Part shown: one piece after another, positions 16,772 to 25,535 of the stretch | Layout of the letters: the number at the start of each line of letters is the position of its first letter | Numbering within the stretch: position 1 is the first letter of the stretch | Assembly (NCBI GenBank): GCA_020348945.1 | Contig: CP070759.1 | Location: 1,172,074-1,226,553 of the forward strand | Direction of reading: 5' to 3' | DNA: 54,480 nucleotides | Origin: Candidatus Bathyarchaeota archaeon | GTDB lineage: Archaea > Thermoproteota > Bathyarchaeia > Bathyarchaeales > Bathyarchaeaceae | Notes under the pieces: generated by a model | Seen by the model: only the letters and a program-made list of their open reading frames with translations | Database searches by the model: none | What the model was told of the DNA's origin: nothing | Position numbers and translations under genes: made by a program

Positions 16772-17687
16772 ATGAGTTAATGATTTTCTCCGCGATCAGG
16801 ATGGCTGCGGCTCTCTGGCCTTCTTTTGTTTGGGCTCCTATGTGGCAAGTGCAGATAACGTTCGGCAATCCCATCAACGTCAGGTCTGTTGGTGGCTCCG
16901 TTTCATAAACATCCAGTGCGGCTCCACCAAGCTTTCCGGACTGCAATGCTTCCAAAAGGGCTTTTTCATCAACGATGGCACCTCTTGAAGTGTTGATGAA
17001 GAAGGCTCCGTTCTTCATGAGTTGGAATTCCTTGGCACCAATCATGTGGTTGGTTTGGGGAGTTAAAGGAACGTGAATGGTAATAACGTCGCTCCGTTGA
17101 AGTAGCTCTGGGAGCGGAATGAATTCTCCTTCGAGTTCTCTCAGCAACTCGGGCTTCGGAGGGGTTCGCTTCGTGATCAGTATTTTCATTCCCATAGCCT
17201 TGGCGATTTTCGCCATCTTCTCACCGACGTTTCCCAGTCCGACGACGCCGAGAGTTTTGCCTTTCAACTCCCAACCCCTCAGCTTCTTTTTGATCCACTT
17301 TCCATCCTTCATTGTTCGATCTGCAAGGGATATGTGGCGTGCCAGTGATATCATCAACCCTATTGTCAGCTCAGCCACAGCTTCAGAGGGGGCTTCAGGA
17401 GTGTTCAGAACGGTGATGCCTCGTTTTTTTGCGGTCTCTAGGTCGATGTTGTCTAAGCCAACGCCAGCGCGTCCTATAGCTTTCAGTTGCTTTCCAGCTT
17501 CGATTATTTCTTTGGTAACTTTGGTTCGGCTTCGCACAATCAGCGCGTTGTAATCTGAAACAGTGTTTCTGAGTTCCTCGTGTGAAATGGTGGTTTTTAC
17601 GTCAACGTCGAATTCAGTTTGCCTCAGCTTTTCTATTCCGTCTTCATGAATTGTGTCGCAGACAAGAACTCTCACTTTTGGCTTCAT
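16764..17687 (-). CDS. serA: D-3-phosphoglycerate dehydrogenase
   Basis: This 307-residue enzyme starts the phosphorylated serine pathway by oxidising 3-phosphoglycerate with NAD+. Visible motifs: GRAGVGLDNIDLETAKKRG, the Rossmann loop VVGLGNVGEKMAKIAKAMG, the catalytic Arg in TSRGAIVDEKALLEAL, the Glu in ALDVYETEPP and the catalytic His in CHIGAQTKEGQ. It lacks the C-terminal ACT and intervening domains of the long bacterial form, so serine feedback through an ACT domain is not expected. The longer open frame to 17837 is rejected: the ATG at 17687 follows GGAG by nine bases and gives the conserved N terminus (MKPKVRVLVCD). A glyoxylate or hydroxypyruvate reductase remains a lesser possibility. 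Confidence 0.85.
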   Translation of the reverse strand: MKPKVRVLVCDTIHEDGIEKLRQTEFDVDVKTTISHEELRNTVSDYNALIVRSRTKVTKEIIEAGKQLKAIGRAGVGLDNIDLETAKKRGITVLNTPEAPSEAVAELTIGLMISLARHISLADRTMKDGKWIKKKLRGWELKGKTLGVVGLGNVGEKMAKIAKAMGMKILITKRTPPKPELLRELEGEFIPLPELLQRSDVITIHVPLTPQTNHMIGAKEFQLMKNGAFFINTSRGAIVDEKALLEALQSGKLGGAALDVYETEPPTDLTLMGLPNVICTCHIGAQTKEGQRAAAILIAEKIINSFR

Positions 17688-17814
17688 ATAGCTCAGCTCC
17701 TTTTTAACTTCTGAGTAATTCGTTAGCTTGCATTTATTTTTTCCTTCAACTACGTAAATGTAATAGAGAAGCATTGAGATAACATTCGCGAAAACTTCTT
17801 TGCTACCCATTGAC

Positions 17815-18687
17815 TCATCTTGCGGCACCAATGACAAATGCTAGTAATCCGATGATGAACCATAAGAGAACATTTTTCTTAGTTTTTCTAGCATTTTCCC
17901 TTGAATATTTCTTCATGAGCATAAGTGAAGATGCTACGAGTCCAAAATCAGTTATAGCTACCAAAGGAATGAACCATAAAGAAACAAGGTCTAGAAGCCA
18001 AGGTATTGGACTTAACAGAACCGCGGAAAGATAAAAGAATGAGGCTGCAACTGCAGCTGTTTTCTCTCCATAAAGCACAGCCAAAGTTTGGATGCTCCTT
18101 GCTCTATCTCCTTGAACGTCAACGATTCCTTTTGTTATTTCTCTGCCAGTGTTTGAAAGAAAAGCCATAGAAGCGAAAAATAAAACGTTTAACTCAATTT
18201 TATTAGCGACCGCTAGACTGCCATAAATAAAGGGCACTGCCACACAGGCACTAACGAGGAAATTGCCGGGAAGCCCTGTTCGTTTTCCAACAGTGGCATA
18301 AGCTACGGAAACCGTCCAAGAGGCTATGGCCGTTATGAAACAGGGAAGGTTTGTCAAGTATGCTGTTACAAAGCCGATTATTGTGCATATGAAAGCGAAT
18401 GCTAGTGCTTCCTCTGGCTTAATTAAGCCGCTGGGGATGGGGCGATTAGGCTCATTTACAGCATCAATTTCCCTATCGTAATAGTCGTTTATGGCCATGG
18501 ATGCAGCAGTCAGCGTAAAACCAGTGACAAAAACATAGATGAGGGTTAGCAAAGGTGCTTCCAAGAAAATCGAGGTTGCGAGGACTGTTCCAACTATAAC
18601 TGCAAATCCCATCATCAAACAGTTTATGGGGCGCGTTAAACGTAGGTATGCAACCATTTTTGTTACAGTAACGTCTATCTTGTTCAC
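17815..18687 (-). CDS. UbiA-family prenyltransferase, likely digeranylgeranylglyceryl phosphate synthase
   Basis: This is a 290-residue polytopic membrane protein with about nine helices. The first Asp-rich motif NDYYDREIDAVNEPNRPIP (about residues 67-85) and the second NTGREITKGIVDVQGDR (about residues 178-194) coordinate magnesium-prenyl diphosphate. The NRPIPSG end is typical of the archaeal enzyme that attaches the second geranylgeranyl chain to GGGP, the third committed step of archaeal ether lipids. A menaquinone-type UbiA is less likely. The start is GTG at 18687, close behind AAGGGG; an internal ATG ten codons on is an alternative. It lies upstream of serA on the same strand, 127 bases away. 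Confidence 0.85.
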   Translation of the reverse strand: MNKIDVTVTKMVAYLRLTRPINCLMMGFAVIVGTVLATSIFLEAPLLTLIYVFVTGFTLTAASMAINDYYDREIDAVNEPNRPIPSGLIKPEEALAFAFICTIIGFVTAYLTNLPCFITAIASWTVSVAYATVGKRTGLPGNFLVSACVAVPFIYGSLAVANKIELNVLFFASMAFLSNTGREITKGIVDVQGDRARSIQTLAVLYGEKTAAVAASFFYLSAVLLSPIPWLLDLVSLWFIPLVAITDFGLVASSLMLMKKYSRENARKTKKNVLLWFIIGLLAFVIGAAR

Positions 18688-18841
18688 TTTCCCCTTAATT
18701 TATCCCCATTTTTTTGTTTGCGAGTGTGACACGAAGTCAAATGAATAAATAAATGAACGATAAAGGTTCACCTTTAAAACTTTCTATGTGCTTTGTGCAT
18801 CATATCATGTTCATGTACGTGCATAAAACGTTTAATAGGAA

Positions 18842-19078
18842 ATGCAATTGTTACATATGTACATGCACGCGCCTAAAAAGTTGCGCCCAAAAACACCACC
18901 ACGAAAAAAAGAAAAAGAAGCAGTTCCACCTCAATTTTCAAAAGAAGAATGGAAGACCTTAATACAATATTTCACCCGCATGTATCATCAGGATAAGCAT
19001 GGAAAAACATCGTCATATACAGTAGATTGGTTCCCAGGCTTGCGTTTCCCAAAAATAAGCGAAAAAGACAAACGCTAA
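18842..19078 (+). CDS. Small conserved-looking hypothetical protein, 78 residues
   Basis: The basic N terminus (KKLRPKTPPRKKEKE) is followed by FSKEEWKTLIQYFTRMYHQD and a Trp/Pro-rich end VDWFPGLRFPKISEKDKR. No cysteines or membrane helix. A TATA-like TTTAATAGG at 18831-18839 predicts transcription from about 18858, so the true start may be one of the in-frame ATGs at 18857 or 18863 with a leaderless mRNA. Another frame (18753-18962) overlaps it but has a poorer composition. Function unknown. Confidence 0.45.
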   Translation: MQLLHMYMHAPKKLRPKTPPRKKEKEAVPPQFSKEEWKTLIQYFTRMYHQDKHGKTSSYTVDWFPGLRFPKISEKDKR

Positions 19079-19240
19079 CATTCACAGACTATTCTGTTAT
19101 TACTTGTGCACTTGGTTCTTCAAGCCTCCACACGCATATTTAACCGTTGTAAGTCACTGGAATTTAGCGTCAGTTGTGCATGTTACGCACTGTTTTTTTT
19201 AAATCTACTAATCGCGTAACAACATTGGAGATTAAACTTT

Positions 19241-19630
19241 ATGTCGACTGCTGACGAGGAGGAGGAATCTTATTACGAAGGAGAAGAAGAAGAGGAGACT
19301 CAACTTCTGAACGCTGAGGAAGTCACTCTAATAGCAACCAATTTTTTGAGAAGACTGGGAAACAAGCGTGGCCTTAAACCAGTTAAAGCTACTTTGGAAG
19401 AAGAAAGATACATTGTGGATGTTGAGTTAAAAAAGAAAATTGCGACGGTGCAGATCGATGCCATCAATCAGGGAATTAAGGAATACGAGATCAAAGGCAA
19501 AGCGAAAGAAATCGTGTCTTCTTTCCCACTTACACGAAAAAACATATTCTTAATATGCGGAATTATAATCATAGCGATTCTTGTTTCCGGTCTCTTGGGA
19601 GTTCAATCATTTTTACCCAGCTTGTTATAG
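19241..19630 (+). CDS. Acidic tail-anchored membrane protein, 129 residues
   Basis: The first ~25 residues are nearly all Asp/Glu. A mixed alpha/beta region (EEVTLIATNFLRRLGNKRG and ATLEEERYIVDVELKKKIAT, about residues 25-90) follows, and a single hydrophobic helix (about residues 102-122) ends the protein. The topology is cytoplasmic domain plus C-terminal anchor. The central region resembles short archaeal domains that bind proteins or nucleic acid, but I do not recognise it. TTTTTTTTAAATC at 19193-19205 may serve as its promoter. Confidence 0.6.
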   Translation: MSTADEEEESYYEGEEEEETQLLNAEEVTLIATNFLRRLGNKRGLKPVKATLEEERYIVDVELKKKIATVQIDAINQGIKEYEIKGKAKEIVSSFPLTRKNIFLICGIIIIAILVSGLLGVQSFLPSLL

Positions 19631-19715
19631 CATTCATCTGACAGATAGACTGCGTGCATTGAACGAGTATATGCGGAAAAAGCTAACCTAACGGCTTCAT
19701 TCTTTTCAATAGTTT

Positions 19716-20879
19716 CTATTGGGTGACAGAGTGATACCACTGGATTATGTACTCTGGCAGCTTCAGTCCTCGTTCACTAAATCTTTCAGCCAGTTTAACT
19801 GGTAAAGGGCTCAAAACGTATGCTGTTCTCATGTAAAACCTTCTAGGTTGACCTAGTTTAACTGCTTCTTTTAGAGTTATATTGAAGTCTGACTTTTTGG
19901 CTAAAGTTGACTTTTTTGTTCCCGTAATAGACAGAACAACTCCATTCAGCTTTTTGAAGACGTTGCACCAGCTGATGACAGGTTTGGTTTCTCCAGAAAA
20001 TGACACCAAAATCTCAAAGTCTCCAGCTCTAGGATGCGGAGTGCTCACGCCTCTGGCTATGTAAACGTTGTCTCCCAAGAAACCCTTTATGTGAAAAAGT
20101 CTTATACCAGCCATCTTGACGATTTCGTTTGCTGTGCCCTTTCCGCCTAGAAACACGTTGCTCCGTCTTTCCAGCAGATCAACTAAGTGCGTGTAGGTCT
20201 CTGATTCTACATTCGAGTCGATCATTGGCCCTAGCTTAGTGAATTCTTCCTCGCAGAGTCGAAAAACTCCATCTACCCGTAAGTTTCGAAAAATCGCTTC
20301 CGTCATCATACATAAAAGGAGCAAGCTTCCCAGCTCGAACATGTCGCCCATGATACCTATCTCGCTGTATTCAAAGGAGGGCTTCGATTTTCCTCGCCCT
20401 CTCAGCTCAACCACATGTCCATGTTCACTGACTATCTGAGTTAACGGAGAGTTCATGTTAGAAGTTACGAGTCCCATGGAAAAACTTGACGCTTTTTTGT
20501 CTTCTATGTATCTTGCCAAATCTTCCGCCATCGTCTTGGGGTCTCCAGAGAGACCGCTTCCAGAGTTGATCAAAAGCAGAATTCTTTTGTATCGTCTTTC
20601 GAGTTCGGCTGCCGCATCGTACATGTTTTTTCCAGGAAAGCCTGGGTCATCCGGAGTCAGCACAACTTTGTTTCTCCAGCCTATCTGGCTCATTGCGATT
20701 TGGCTCATGGCGGCATTCAAAGAATACAGTGACCTGCCTGATCCACCGCAGACTACGCAGTCGGCGGATTTCAGGTCTTCGTATAGTGGCAGCAGTTTTT
20801 TTCTTTTTAGACTGAGAAGGTTGTCTCTGATCCTGTTGACGTATCCTACCTTGCTGATCTTGCTTCTGATCTCACTCAC
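19716..20879 (-). CDS. Double SIS-domain sugar isomerase-like protein
   Basis: This 387-residue protein contains two SIS (phosphosugar-binding) modules. The N-terminal one starts DCVVCGGSGRSLYSLNAAM (about residues 40-58) with a Ser-rich INSGSGLSGDP loop; the C-terminal one starts NVFLGGKGTANEIVKMAG, with ILVSFSGETKPVISWCN and GVVLSITGTKKSTLAKKSD, as in 6-phospho-3-hexuloisomerase. A reaction on phosphorylated sugars is likely. The two-module form is like glucosamine-6-phosphate deaminase/isomerase proteins, but no glutaminase domain is present. The start is GTG at 20879. Confidence 0.75.
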   Translation of the reverse strand: MSEIRSKISKVGYVNRIRDNLLSLKRKKLLPLYEDLKSADCVVCGGSGRSLYSLNAAMSQIAMSQIGWRNKVVLTPDDPGFPGKNMYDAAAELERRYKRILLLINSGSGLSGDPKTMAEDLARYIEDKKASSFSMGLVTSNMNSPLTQIVSEHGHVVELRGRGKSKPSFEYSEIGIMGDMFELGSLLLLCMMTEAIFRNLRVDGVFRLCEEEFTKLGPMIDSNVESETYTHLVDLLERRSNVFLGGKGTANEIVKMAGIRLFHIKGFLGDNVYIARGVSTPHPRAGDFEILVSFSGETKPVISWCNVFKKLNGVVLSITGTKKSTLAKKSDFNITLKEAVKLGQPRRFYMRTAYVLSPLPVKLAERFSERGLKLPEYIIQWYHSVTQ

Positions 20880-21071
20880 ACCTCATTCAAGAAGTGCTTC
20901 TAACGGTTCTAAACAAACGTGGGAGATTTTAGCTGAAAAATCTTTCCCATAAGCGTTTTGAAAAAAAGTTTAATGCACGCACGTAATGTACCATATTATA
21001 ACTGAAATACATTTATGTTAAACTAATTTAGTTAAGCATATATTAACCCCCAGAACGTAGGAGGCGCATGT

Positions 21072-21512
21072 TTGAAGCGAGAATATCCTACACAGCCTGT
21101 TGCAAGCGTTGGAGCACTCATCGTGCACGAGGGAAAGCTCCTCATCGTAAAAAGAGGAGTGGAACCATCAAAGGGCAAATGGAGCATTCCAGGCGGAGCC
21201 GTTGAACTCGGCGAGAGGATTCGAGATGCGCTCCTTCGAGAGGTAAAGGAAGAATGCGGCTTAGACGTGGAAATAGCGTTGGAAAAACCCATGGACGCCA
21301 TCGAAAACATCACAATAAGCAAAGATGGACGCCTCCAGTATCACTACGTTTTGCTACAGTTTCTAGCTCGACTCAAAGGAGGAATCCTAAAACCCGCAAG
21401 CGACGCGCTGGATGCCAAATGGGTTCCTTTAGACGAAGTGGAAAAATACGACTTAACAAAATCTTTTCGTTCATTCTTCCAAAAGCATCAAGATGAACTG
21501 AGAAAAGTTTAG
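21072..21512 (+). CDS. Nudix hydrolase
   Basis: This 146-residue protein carries a complete Nudix box: GGAVELGERIRDALLREVKE followed by ECGL (about residues 39-62), with the REVKEEC core that binds magnesium. The family cleaves nucleoside diphosphates linked to another group (NDP-sugars, oxidised dNTPs, ADP-ribose). The substrate is not obvious; ADP-ribose pyrophosphatase-like is plausible. The TTG start at 21072 follows AGGAGG at 21059-21064. Its stop overlaps the convergent herA stop by 4 bases. Confidence 0.88.
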   Translation: MKREYPTQPVASVGALIVHEGKLLIVKRGVEPSKGKWSIPGGAVELGERIRDALLREVKEECGLDVEIALEKPMDAIENITISKDGRLQYHYVLLQFLARLKGGILKPASDALDAKWVPLDEVEKYDLTKSFRSFFQKHQDELRKV

Positions 21513-22963
21513 TTCTTTTCGGTGAAGAAAAGCCTCGTATGTCCCATCGCTTGAACGTCAAGGGCCTTCACCCTAACAACAACAGGAAAATCTTTCACCG
21601 CCCTTCCAAGAACAAGACAGTGGCGAGGCGGCAAATCTCGTGCGACAGACTTCACTGTTTCAGCGTCCACCTTCGCAGCTCGAGACACGACTTCAAGATC
21701 ATGTTCGTTAGTGAAGTTGAAGAGAAACACATTGTCGGCTTGACGGTAGATGTTTTCCCGTATGGTGTTGGGCTGATTTGTCACGAAAGTGGTGAAAACT
21801 CCGAAGTGTCTCATCCTAGTAACGATGTCGTCCCAGTAAGTTTCGCGGAGGTAAAGATGTGCCTCTTCAGCAAAGAGAAAGACAGCTTTTATTTTCCACT
21901 GAGTTAACATCTCAACAAGCTTTCCAAGCACGTATTCCACCGCGACCTGTCGGTCCACCAAAGAAATGTCGTGCAGGTTTATGACCAAGGCCCCGCCGTT
22001 TCGAATTTTACGAAAGTTTTCCTCAAGACCATTCGCATCTGCTGGATTATCGGTGAAAAAACGGGAGTTCAAAAGACTGTAATAGCGGGAGAAGAGGGCG
22101 TCCCGTACGTGAGTATTGCATTTCCAGTTTTTTATAGTCTCACCGAGCTCATGTAGAGTGAGGGTGCCTTGCTCTTGGAGGAAACGCCATATGCGTCGAA
22201 ACTCTCGAGCAGAGGTTCCTGGAAGGTGAAGAGCGTGGATAAGGATGTCCAGCATAACCCGCAATTTCATCTGGGGAAGTGTCATCTTAAGGTTGTCTCC
22301 TGGGGTGAGCGCTTGAATCTTGCTGAAATGTTCATTTTTTTCTCCATTCGAAGAGAAGCCTAGGTGGGTGTACTCACCGTTGAGGTCTAAAACAACCACC
22401 ATGGCTCCATGATCAATGAGTCCCATGACCAACAGCTTGGAGAGATGGGATTTCCCTGTTTCCTTCTTTCCAGTTACGATGTTCAGTCTTCCGTCTAGAG
22501 TCTGAGCGTCAATGTTGAACTGGGACAATTCCCTTGTCTCACCGAGCTGGATAGGAAGATCAGCGCTTATCTTTGCAAGGGTTAGGAGGGATGTTGTTGG
22601 AAGCTTTTTGATTGTGGACTGGGAACGAGAGGGAAGCCACGAGGCGGTTACCCTTAACTTTCCATCTTCCATGGTTCCGCGAATCTTGCAAACGAGCAAC
22701 CGTGAATCTTGGATATACGCCACATGGGAGATTACCCCTAACGGGTCAAAACTTTCCTCGTGAACAAGATCGTTAGTGGTGGAATTTCGCAGAAGCTCTT
22801 CTAAGATGCCGGGAACGTTGGCGAACTGGACGTCGATTACTTGAGTGATCAAGCTTCTACGAGTTGCAGGGTCTTCTATGAGGAGGTATTCTCCCTTCTC
22901 AACGTTCTCGGTTGGAAGAGCTAGAATTTGAACCGTGTTTCCCTCTTTTCTGTAAAGTCGCAT
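21509..22963 (-). CDS. herA: HerA-type hexameric DNA translocase
   Basis: This 484-residue protein has an N-terminal beta-barrel (HAS) region, then a RecA-like motor with Walker A GKKETGKS (about residues 165-172) and Walker B AVFLFAEEAHLYL (about 385). HerA forms a hexamer that feeds DNA to NurA for 5'-end resection in archaeal break repair. Walker A departs from the usual GxxGSGKS by having KKET. The longer frame to 23191 would read antisense through nurA; ATG at 22963 follows AGAGG and starts two bases after the nurA stop, which indicates tight coupling. It is convergent with a Nudix gene. Confidence 0.88.
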   Translation of the reverse strand: MRLYRKEGNTVQILALPTENVEKGEYLLIEDPATRRSLITQVIDVQFANVPGILEELLRNSTTNDLVHEESFDPLGVISHVAYIQDSRLLVCKIRGTMEDGKLRVTASWLPSRSQSTIKKLPTTSLLTLAKISADLPIQLGETRELSQFNIDAQTLDGRLNIVTGKKETGKSHLSKLLVMGLIDHGAMVVVLDLNGEYTHLGFSSNGEKNEHFSKIQALTPGDNLKMTLPQMKLRVMLDILIHALHLPGTSAREFRRIWRFLQEQGTLTLHELGETIKNWKCNTHVRDALFSRYYSLLNSRFFTDNPADANGLEENFRKIRNGGALVINLHDISLVDRQVAVEYVLGKLVEMLTQWKIKAVFLFAEEAHLYLRETYWDDIVTRMRHFGVFTTFVTNQPNTIRENIYRQADNVFLFNFTNEHDLEVVSRAAKVDAETVKSVARDLPPRHCLVLGRAVKDFPVVVRVKALDVQAMGHTRLFFTEKN

Positions 22964-22965
22964 CG

Positions 22966-24063
22966 CTAATCCTCTGAGCCCTTTCCGAAAAGTCCGAAAA
23001 GAAGTCGACGCACATTTGGCCGCGTAACCATTTTCAGCCCACATTTTTGAGCTATGAAGCGTTGAATGCCTATCACTTCGTTGGCGGTGAAAGTTGAAAA
23101 TATGTGAGCCAAACGTAAAGTTTCGGGATAACTCTGAAGAAACATGTCGTTCCCAAGAAGTCTCTGGACGGCTTCTAATCCATGTTCCCACGAAATCTCT
23201 CTGTCAATGTCCAACCGAAAAGAACAGCTTCCCTTGGTGAGCTTAGCCACAAAAATGTTTCCTAGAAGACACATTGTACCCGAAGTATGGGCAGGGAAAT
23301 CGTTGAATTTGAGCAGGTAAGGCGGTGAACACTTCCCCGATAGGTCAGTCAGTCGATGTCCGGAAAGCCTTAGGCGAGTGATCTTAGAGAACGCCAAGAC
23401 CGTGTTTAGGCGGTTTCTGGCGACTTTCAAGAGTTGAGAAACAACGTTCACTGGACTGTCTATTGTTCCAGCGGTCAGGGAGCCGTCCCAAAGGATGACG
23501 CTTCGATGTAGGGAACAACTGATACCCATCTGAAGCCACCGTTCAAGCAGATTGCACATTCGATTTTGCATGTTAATGAGGCTGGGAGTGTTAGTCTCTC
23601 CTGAACCTTTAAAACAGAATTGTCTGAGCATGCCGTAAATTTCCCGCTTATTTTCCTCTGTTATGTGGAATGGAAATGGCCCGATGCGGAGGCATCTGTA
23701 TCTCCTTTTTTCCCTCCAAACTACAGCTCCCCTCAAGGCGCACAACACTCCGGTTTCGGTTTCTCCAACTTTTATGCTGGAAACGTCCACGGCAACGACC
23801 GTAGTGTCATCGAGAAGGGGTTTCAAGGGTACAGATCGTAACGTGCAGGAGTTGTGATGTGGAAAAGCTAGTGTAATGTTTTCTGTGCTTTCTTTGGCGG
23901 GTTCGTAAGGTGTTATTTCGTTGGGCTGAAAATATTCTCCGTTGATTTTCTTCATGGATCTAAGGCTGAATTCGATGAACCGTTGTGGGAGTTGCAGGTC
24001 TTCGAGGGATTGTGGAAAATTATATTTTGGTGTTGTTGCATAATGTAATTGTTCAATCAACAA
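22966..24063 (-). CDS. nurA: NurA 5'-3' nuclease
   Basis: This is a 365-residue protein. The first acidic motif VVAVDVSSIKVGE (Asp about 93) opens the NurA nuclease domain, with the second conserved strand VILWDGSLTAG (Asp in the middle) and a third region with LDIDREISWE late in the chain. NurA is an RNase-H-like nuclease that acts with HerA on broken DNA ends. The gene directly precedes herA on the same strand. Start TTG at 24063 follows GGTGA. Mre11 and Rad50, usual neighbours, are not in this window. Confidence 0.85.
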   Translation of the reverse strand: MLIEQLHYATTPKYNFPQSLEDLQLPQRFIEFSLRSMKKINGEYFQPNEITPYEPAKESTENITLAFPHHNSCTLRSVPLKPLLDDTTVVAVDVSSIKVGETETGVLCALRGAVVWREKRRYRCLRIGPFPFHITEENKREIYGMLRQFCFKGSGETNTPSLINMQNRMCNLLERWLQMGISCSLHRSVILWDGSLTAGTIDSPVNVVSQLLKVARNRLNTVLAFSKITRLRLSGHRLTDLSGKCSPPYLLKFNDFPAHTSGTMCLLGNIFVAKLTKGSCSFRLDIDREISWEHGLEAVQRLLGNDMFLQSYPETLRLAHIFSTFTANEVIGIQRFIAQKCGLKMVTRPNVRRLLFGLFGKGSED

Positions 24064-24094
24064 TATTCACCAATTTGCAGTTTATGGAGGTACT

Positions 24095-24129
24095 GAGTAT
24101 TTAAATATTGCGCATGAACAACATGTTCA
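24095..24129. promoter_or_regulatory. Bidirectional promoter with TGAACA-ACA-TGTTCA inverted repeat
   Basis: The palindromic TATA-like ATTTAAAT at 24099-24106 lies between nurA (minus, start 24063) and the small winged-helix gene (plus, start 24157). It can serve both directions. Immediately on the plus side an inverted repeat (6-base arms, 3-base spacer, 24115-24129) covers the predicted transcription start of the plus gene. A regulator bound here could set both transcripts. Confidence 0.55.
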
Positions 24130-24156
24130 ATACAATAAACAATAAGGGACACAAAC

Positions 24157-24567
24157 ATGTCAGAAGAACCAAAAACTCCAATCCGCCTCAAAATGAAAAT
24201 TGGAAACATGGAGTTCGAAATCGAATGCCGAGAAGACCAACTGGAAAAGACAGTTAAAAAAATCTTATCAACAGTCAAAGAGTACGCCAGAGAGCCAATA
24301 ATGATGCCAGAACGAAGATTGCCCCCCGCGAGAGGTGAAACCTGCAAGGGACTCATACAGAAACTTTGGTCAGAAGGCTGGTTCGCGTCTCCCCGAGGAC
24401 TCGGAGAAGTGCACAGTGAAATGGCACGAAGAGGCTACCACTACGACCGCACCGCAGTGGCACACGCCCTCATCGACTTGGTTAAAGATGGCCTACTAAC
24501 AAGAGAGGGAAGACCTCGCCGTTACCGTTACGCCCAGAAAAGACCTCCACTGACCAGTCAGGTTTGA
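24157..24567 (+). CDS. Small beta-beta-alpha plus winged-helix protein A, divergent from nurA
   Basis: This is a 136-residue protein. The N-terminal module (IRLKMKIGNMEFEIECRED then QLEKTVKKILSTV, about residues 9-42) is two strands and a helix; the same pattern opens the three small genes at 24558-25949. The C-terminal half (about residues 65-130) is a winged helix: TCKGLIQKLWSEGWFASPRG, LGEVHSEMARRG, then ALIDLVKDGLLTREGRPRR. Probably DNA- or protein-binding in the cytoplasm. It shares a promoter region with nurA, so joint regulation with HerA-NurA is plausible. Its 3' end overlaps the convergent gene by 10 bases. No characterised homologue is recognised. Confidence 0.7.
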   Translation: MSEEPKTPIRLKMKIGNMEFEIECREDQLEKTVKKILSTVKEYAREPIMMPERRLPPARGETCKGLIQKLWSEGWFASPRGLGEVHSEMARRGYHYDRTAVAHALIDLVKDGLLTREGRPRRYRYAQKRPPLTSQV

Positions 24568-25064
24568 ATCTTTTCCCGAATTTTTAGCAGAATTCCTTCT
24601 TGTAAACGCTTAATCCCAATGGTAGTTATTTTATAATCGCCTTCATCGGTTTTTGTTGCCATTCCTTCCCGACAGAGTTCACTCAGTCGTGTGCTCGTGA
24701 TTTTGGAGCTTTTTCCAAGTCGTGTTTGCAGTTCTTCCTTGGAGAAAGAATTTCCGTTCAAGTGTCCAAGTTTATGGCCTATGTGAGCGGCTAAGAGATA
24801 TAGTTGGATGGTTTCGCTGTCCGTGAGCTTTTGTTTAGAGATGAGAATCTCGGGGCCTTCAGGAGCAATTGCAATGACGCCCTCAACGTTTTCGATGAGT
24901 TTTTGAAGGTCAACGGTGAGCATCACCTTGCGCGCTACATGAAAGGAAGGAATCATTTGGGTGAAGAAACGGTTGACGCTAACCCAAACATCATCTACAT
25001 TACCAACAAACGTTTGTTCAACATCCCTGTACTTAACCTGAACAGTTATCTTCTCTTCACTCAA
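24558..25064 (-). CDS. Small beta-beta-alpha plus winged-helix protein D
   Basis: This is a 168-residue protein. The N-terminal module is KITVQVKYRDVEQTFVGNVD followed by a helix; the middle is a basic linker; the C-terminal part (about residues 105-165) is a winged helix with a recognition helix in SSKITSTRLSELCREGMATK and a wing with YKITTIGIKRLQEG. The TTG at 25064 begins one base after the upstream stop (TGA at 25066-25068), within GAGGGCAATGAG. It is the last gene of the trio at 25949-24558, closely resembling protein C in the phrase LTDSETIQLYLLAAH versus LTHYEAIGLVLYAS. Confidence 0.7.
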   Translation of the reverse strand: MSEEKITVQVKYRDVEQTFVGNVDDVWVSVNRFFTQMIPSFHVARKVMLTVDLQKLIENVEGVIAIAPEGPEILISKQKLTDSETIQLYLLAAHIGHKLGHLNGNSFSKEELQTRLGKSSKITSTRLSELCREGMATKTDEGDYKITTIGIKRLQEGILLKIREKIQT

Positions 25065-25065
25065 C

Positions 25066-25533
25066 TCATTGCCCTCGAAGCTTAGCTAGCAGCTCTTCCT
25101 CAACCCACCTTTCGCCTTGTACAGTTAACTTGAACTCCGGTCTAGACGGGTCTGGTTTAAACACCATTCCCCGCTTGGTCATCTCGTTGAGACGTGCCGG
25201 CACCATAGATTTGATTCCGCTTGAACTGAGCAGTCGGCTGATTTTGGTAGCGGTGCTGACTTTTTCTTCAGAAGCATATAAGACCAGACCAATGGCTTCG
25301 TAGTGGGTTAGCTTTCCTCGAGTAGTTATTACTGGTCCTTCCGTGGTAAGTTCAACGATTCCCTCAAGCTGCGCTTTTATTGGTGGAGCAAGTTTTGTGG
25401 AAACTAGACTGCTTATTTCGCTCATAAACTGGGCGGGCATGGTTCTCAGCGTCTCAAGGATTTCTTGGGCGTTGTCTCCCTCCAAAACTATCTCGCCAAA
25501 AGGAGTTTTGATCTTCACCTGAATCTTTCCCAT
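25066..25533 (-). CDS. Small beta-beta-alpha plus winged-helix protein C
   Basis: This is a 155-residue protein. The first ~35 residues (IQVKIKTPFGEIVLEGDNAQ and a following helix) are the shared module; a beta-rich middle (GIVELTTEGPVITTRGK) precedes a winged helix (about residues 90-150: TKISRLLSSSGIKSMVPARL, then a wing FKLTVQGERWVEEELL). The ATG at 25533 follows GGAGA and starts two bases after the stop of the upstream gene; a longer frame to 25587 is rejected because it overlaps that gene. The family is not known to me; DNA binding is inferred from the fold. Confidence 0.7.
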   Translation of the reverse strand: MGKIQVKIKTPFGEIVLEGDNAQEILETLRTMPAQFMSEISSLVSTKLAPPIKAQLEGIVELTTEGPVITTRGKLTHYEAIGLVLYASEEKVSTATKISRLLSSSGIKSMVPARLNEMTKRGMVFKPDPSRPEFKLTVQGERWVEEELLAKLRGQ

Positions 25534-25535
25534 GT

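Noticed and set aside
17688-17837. N-terminal extension of serA to 17837
   Set aside because: It adds 50 residues with no homology, and the ATG at 17687 has a good ribosome-binding site and the expected start of the family.
22964-23191. N-terminal extension of herA over nurA
   Set aside because: It overlaps nurA in a different frame on the same strand, and ATG at 22963 is preceded by AGAGG and starts two bases after the nurA stop.
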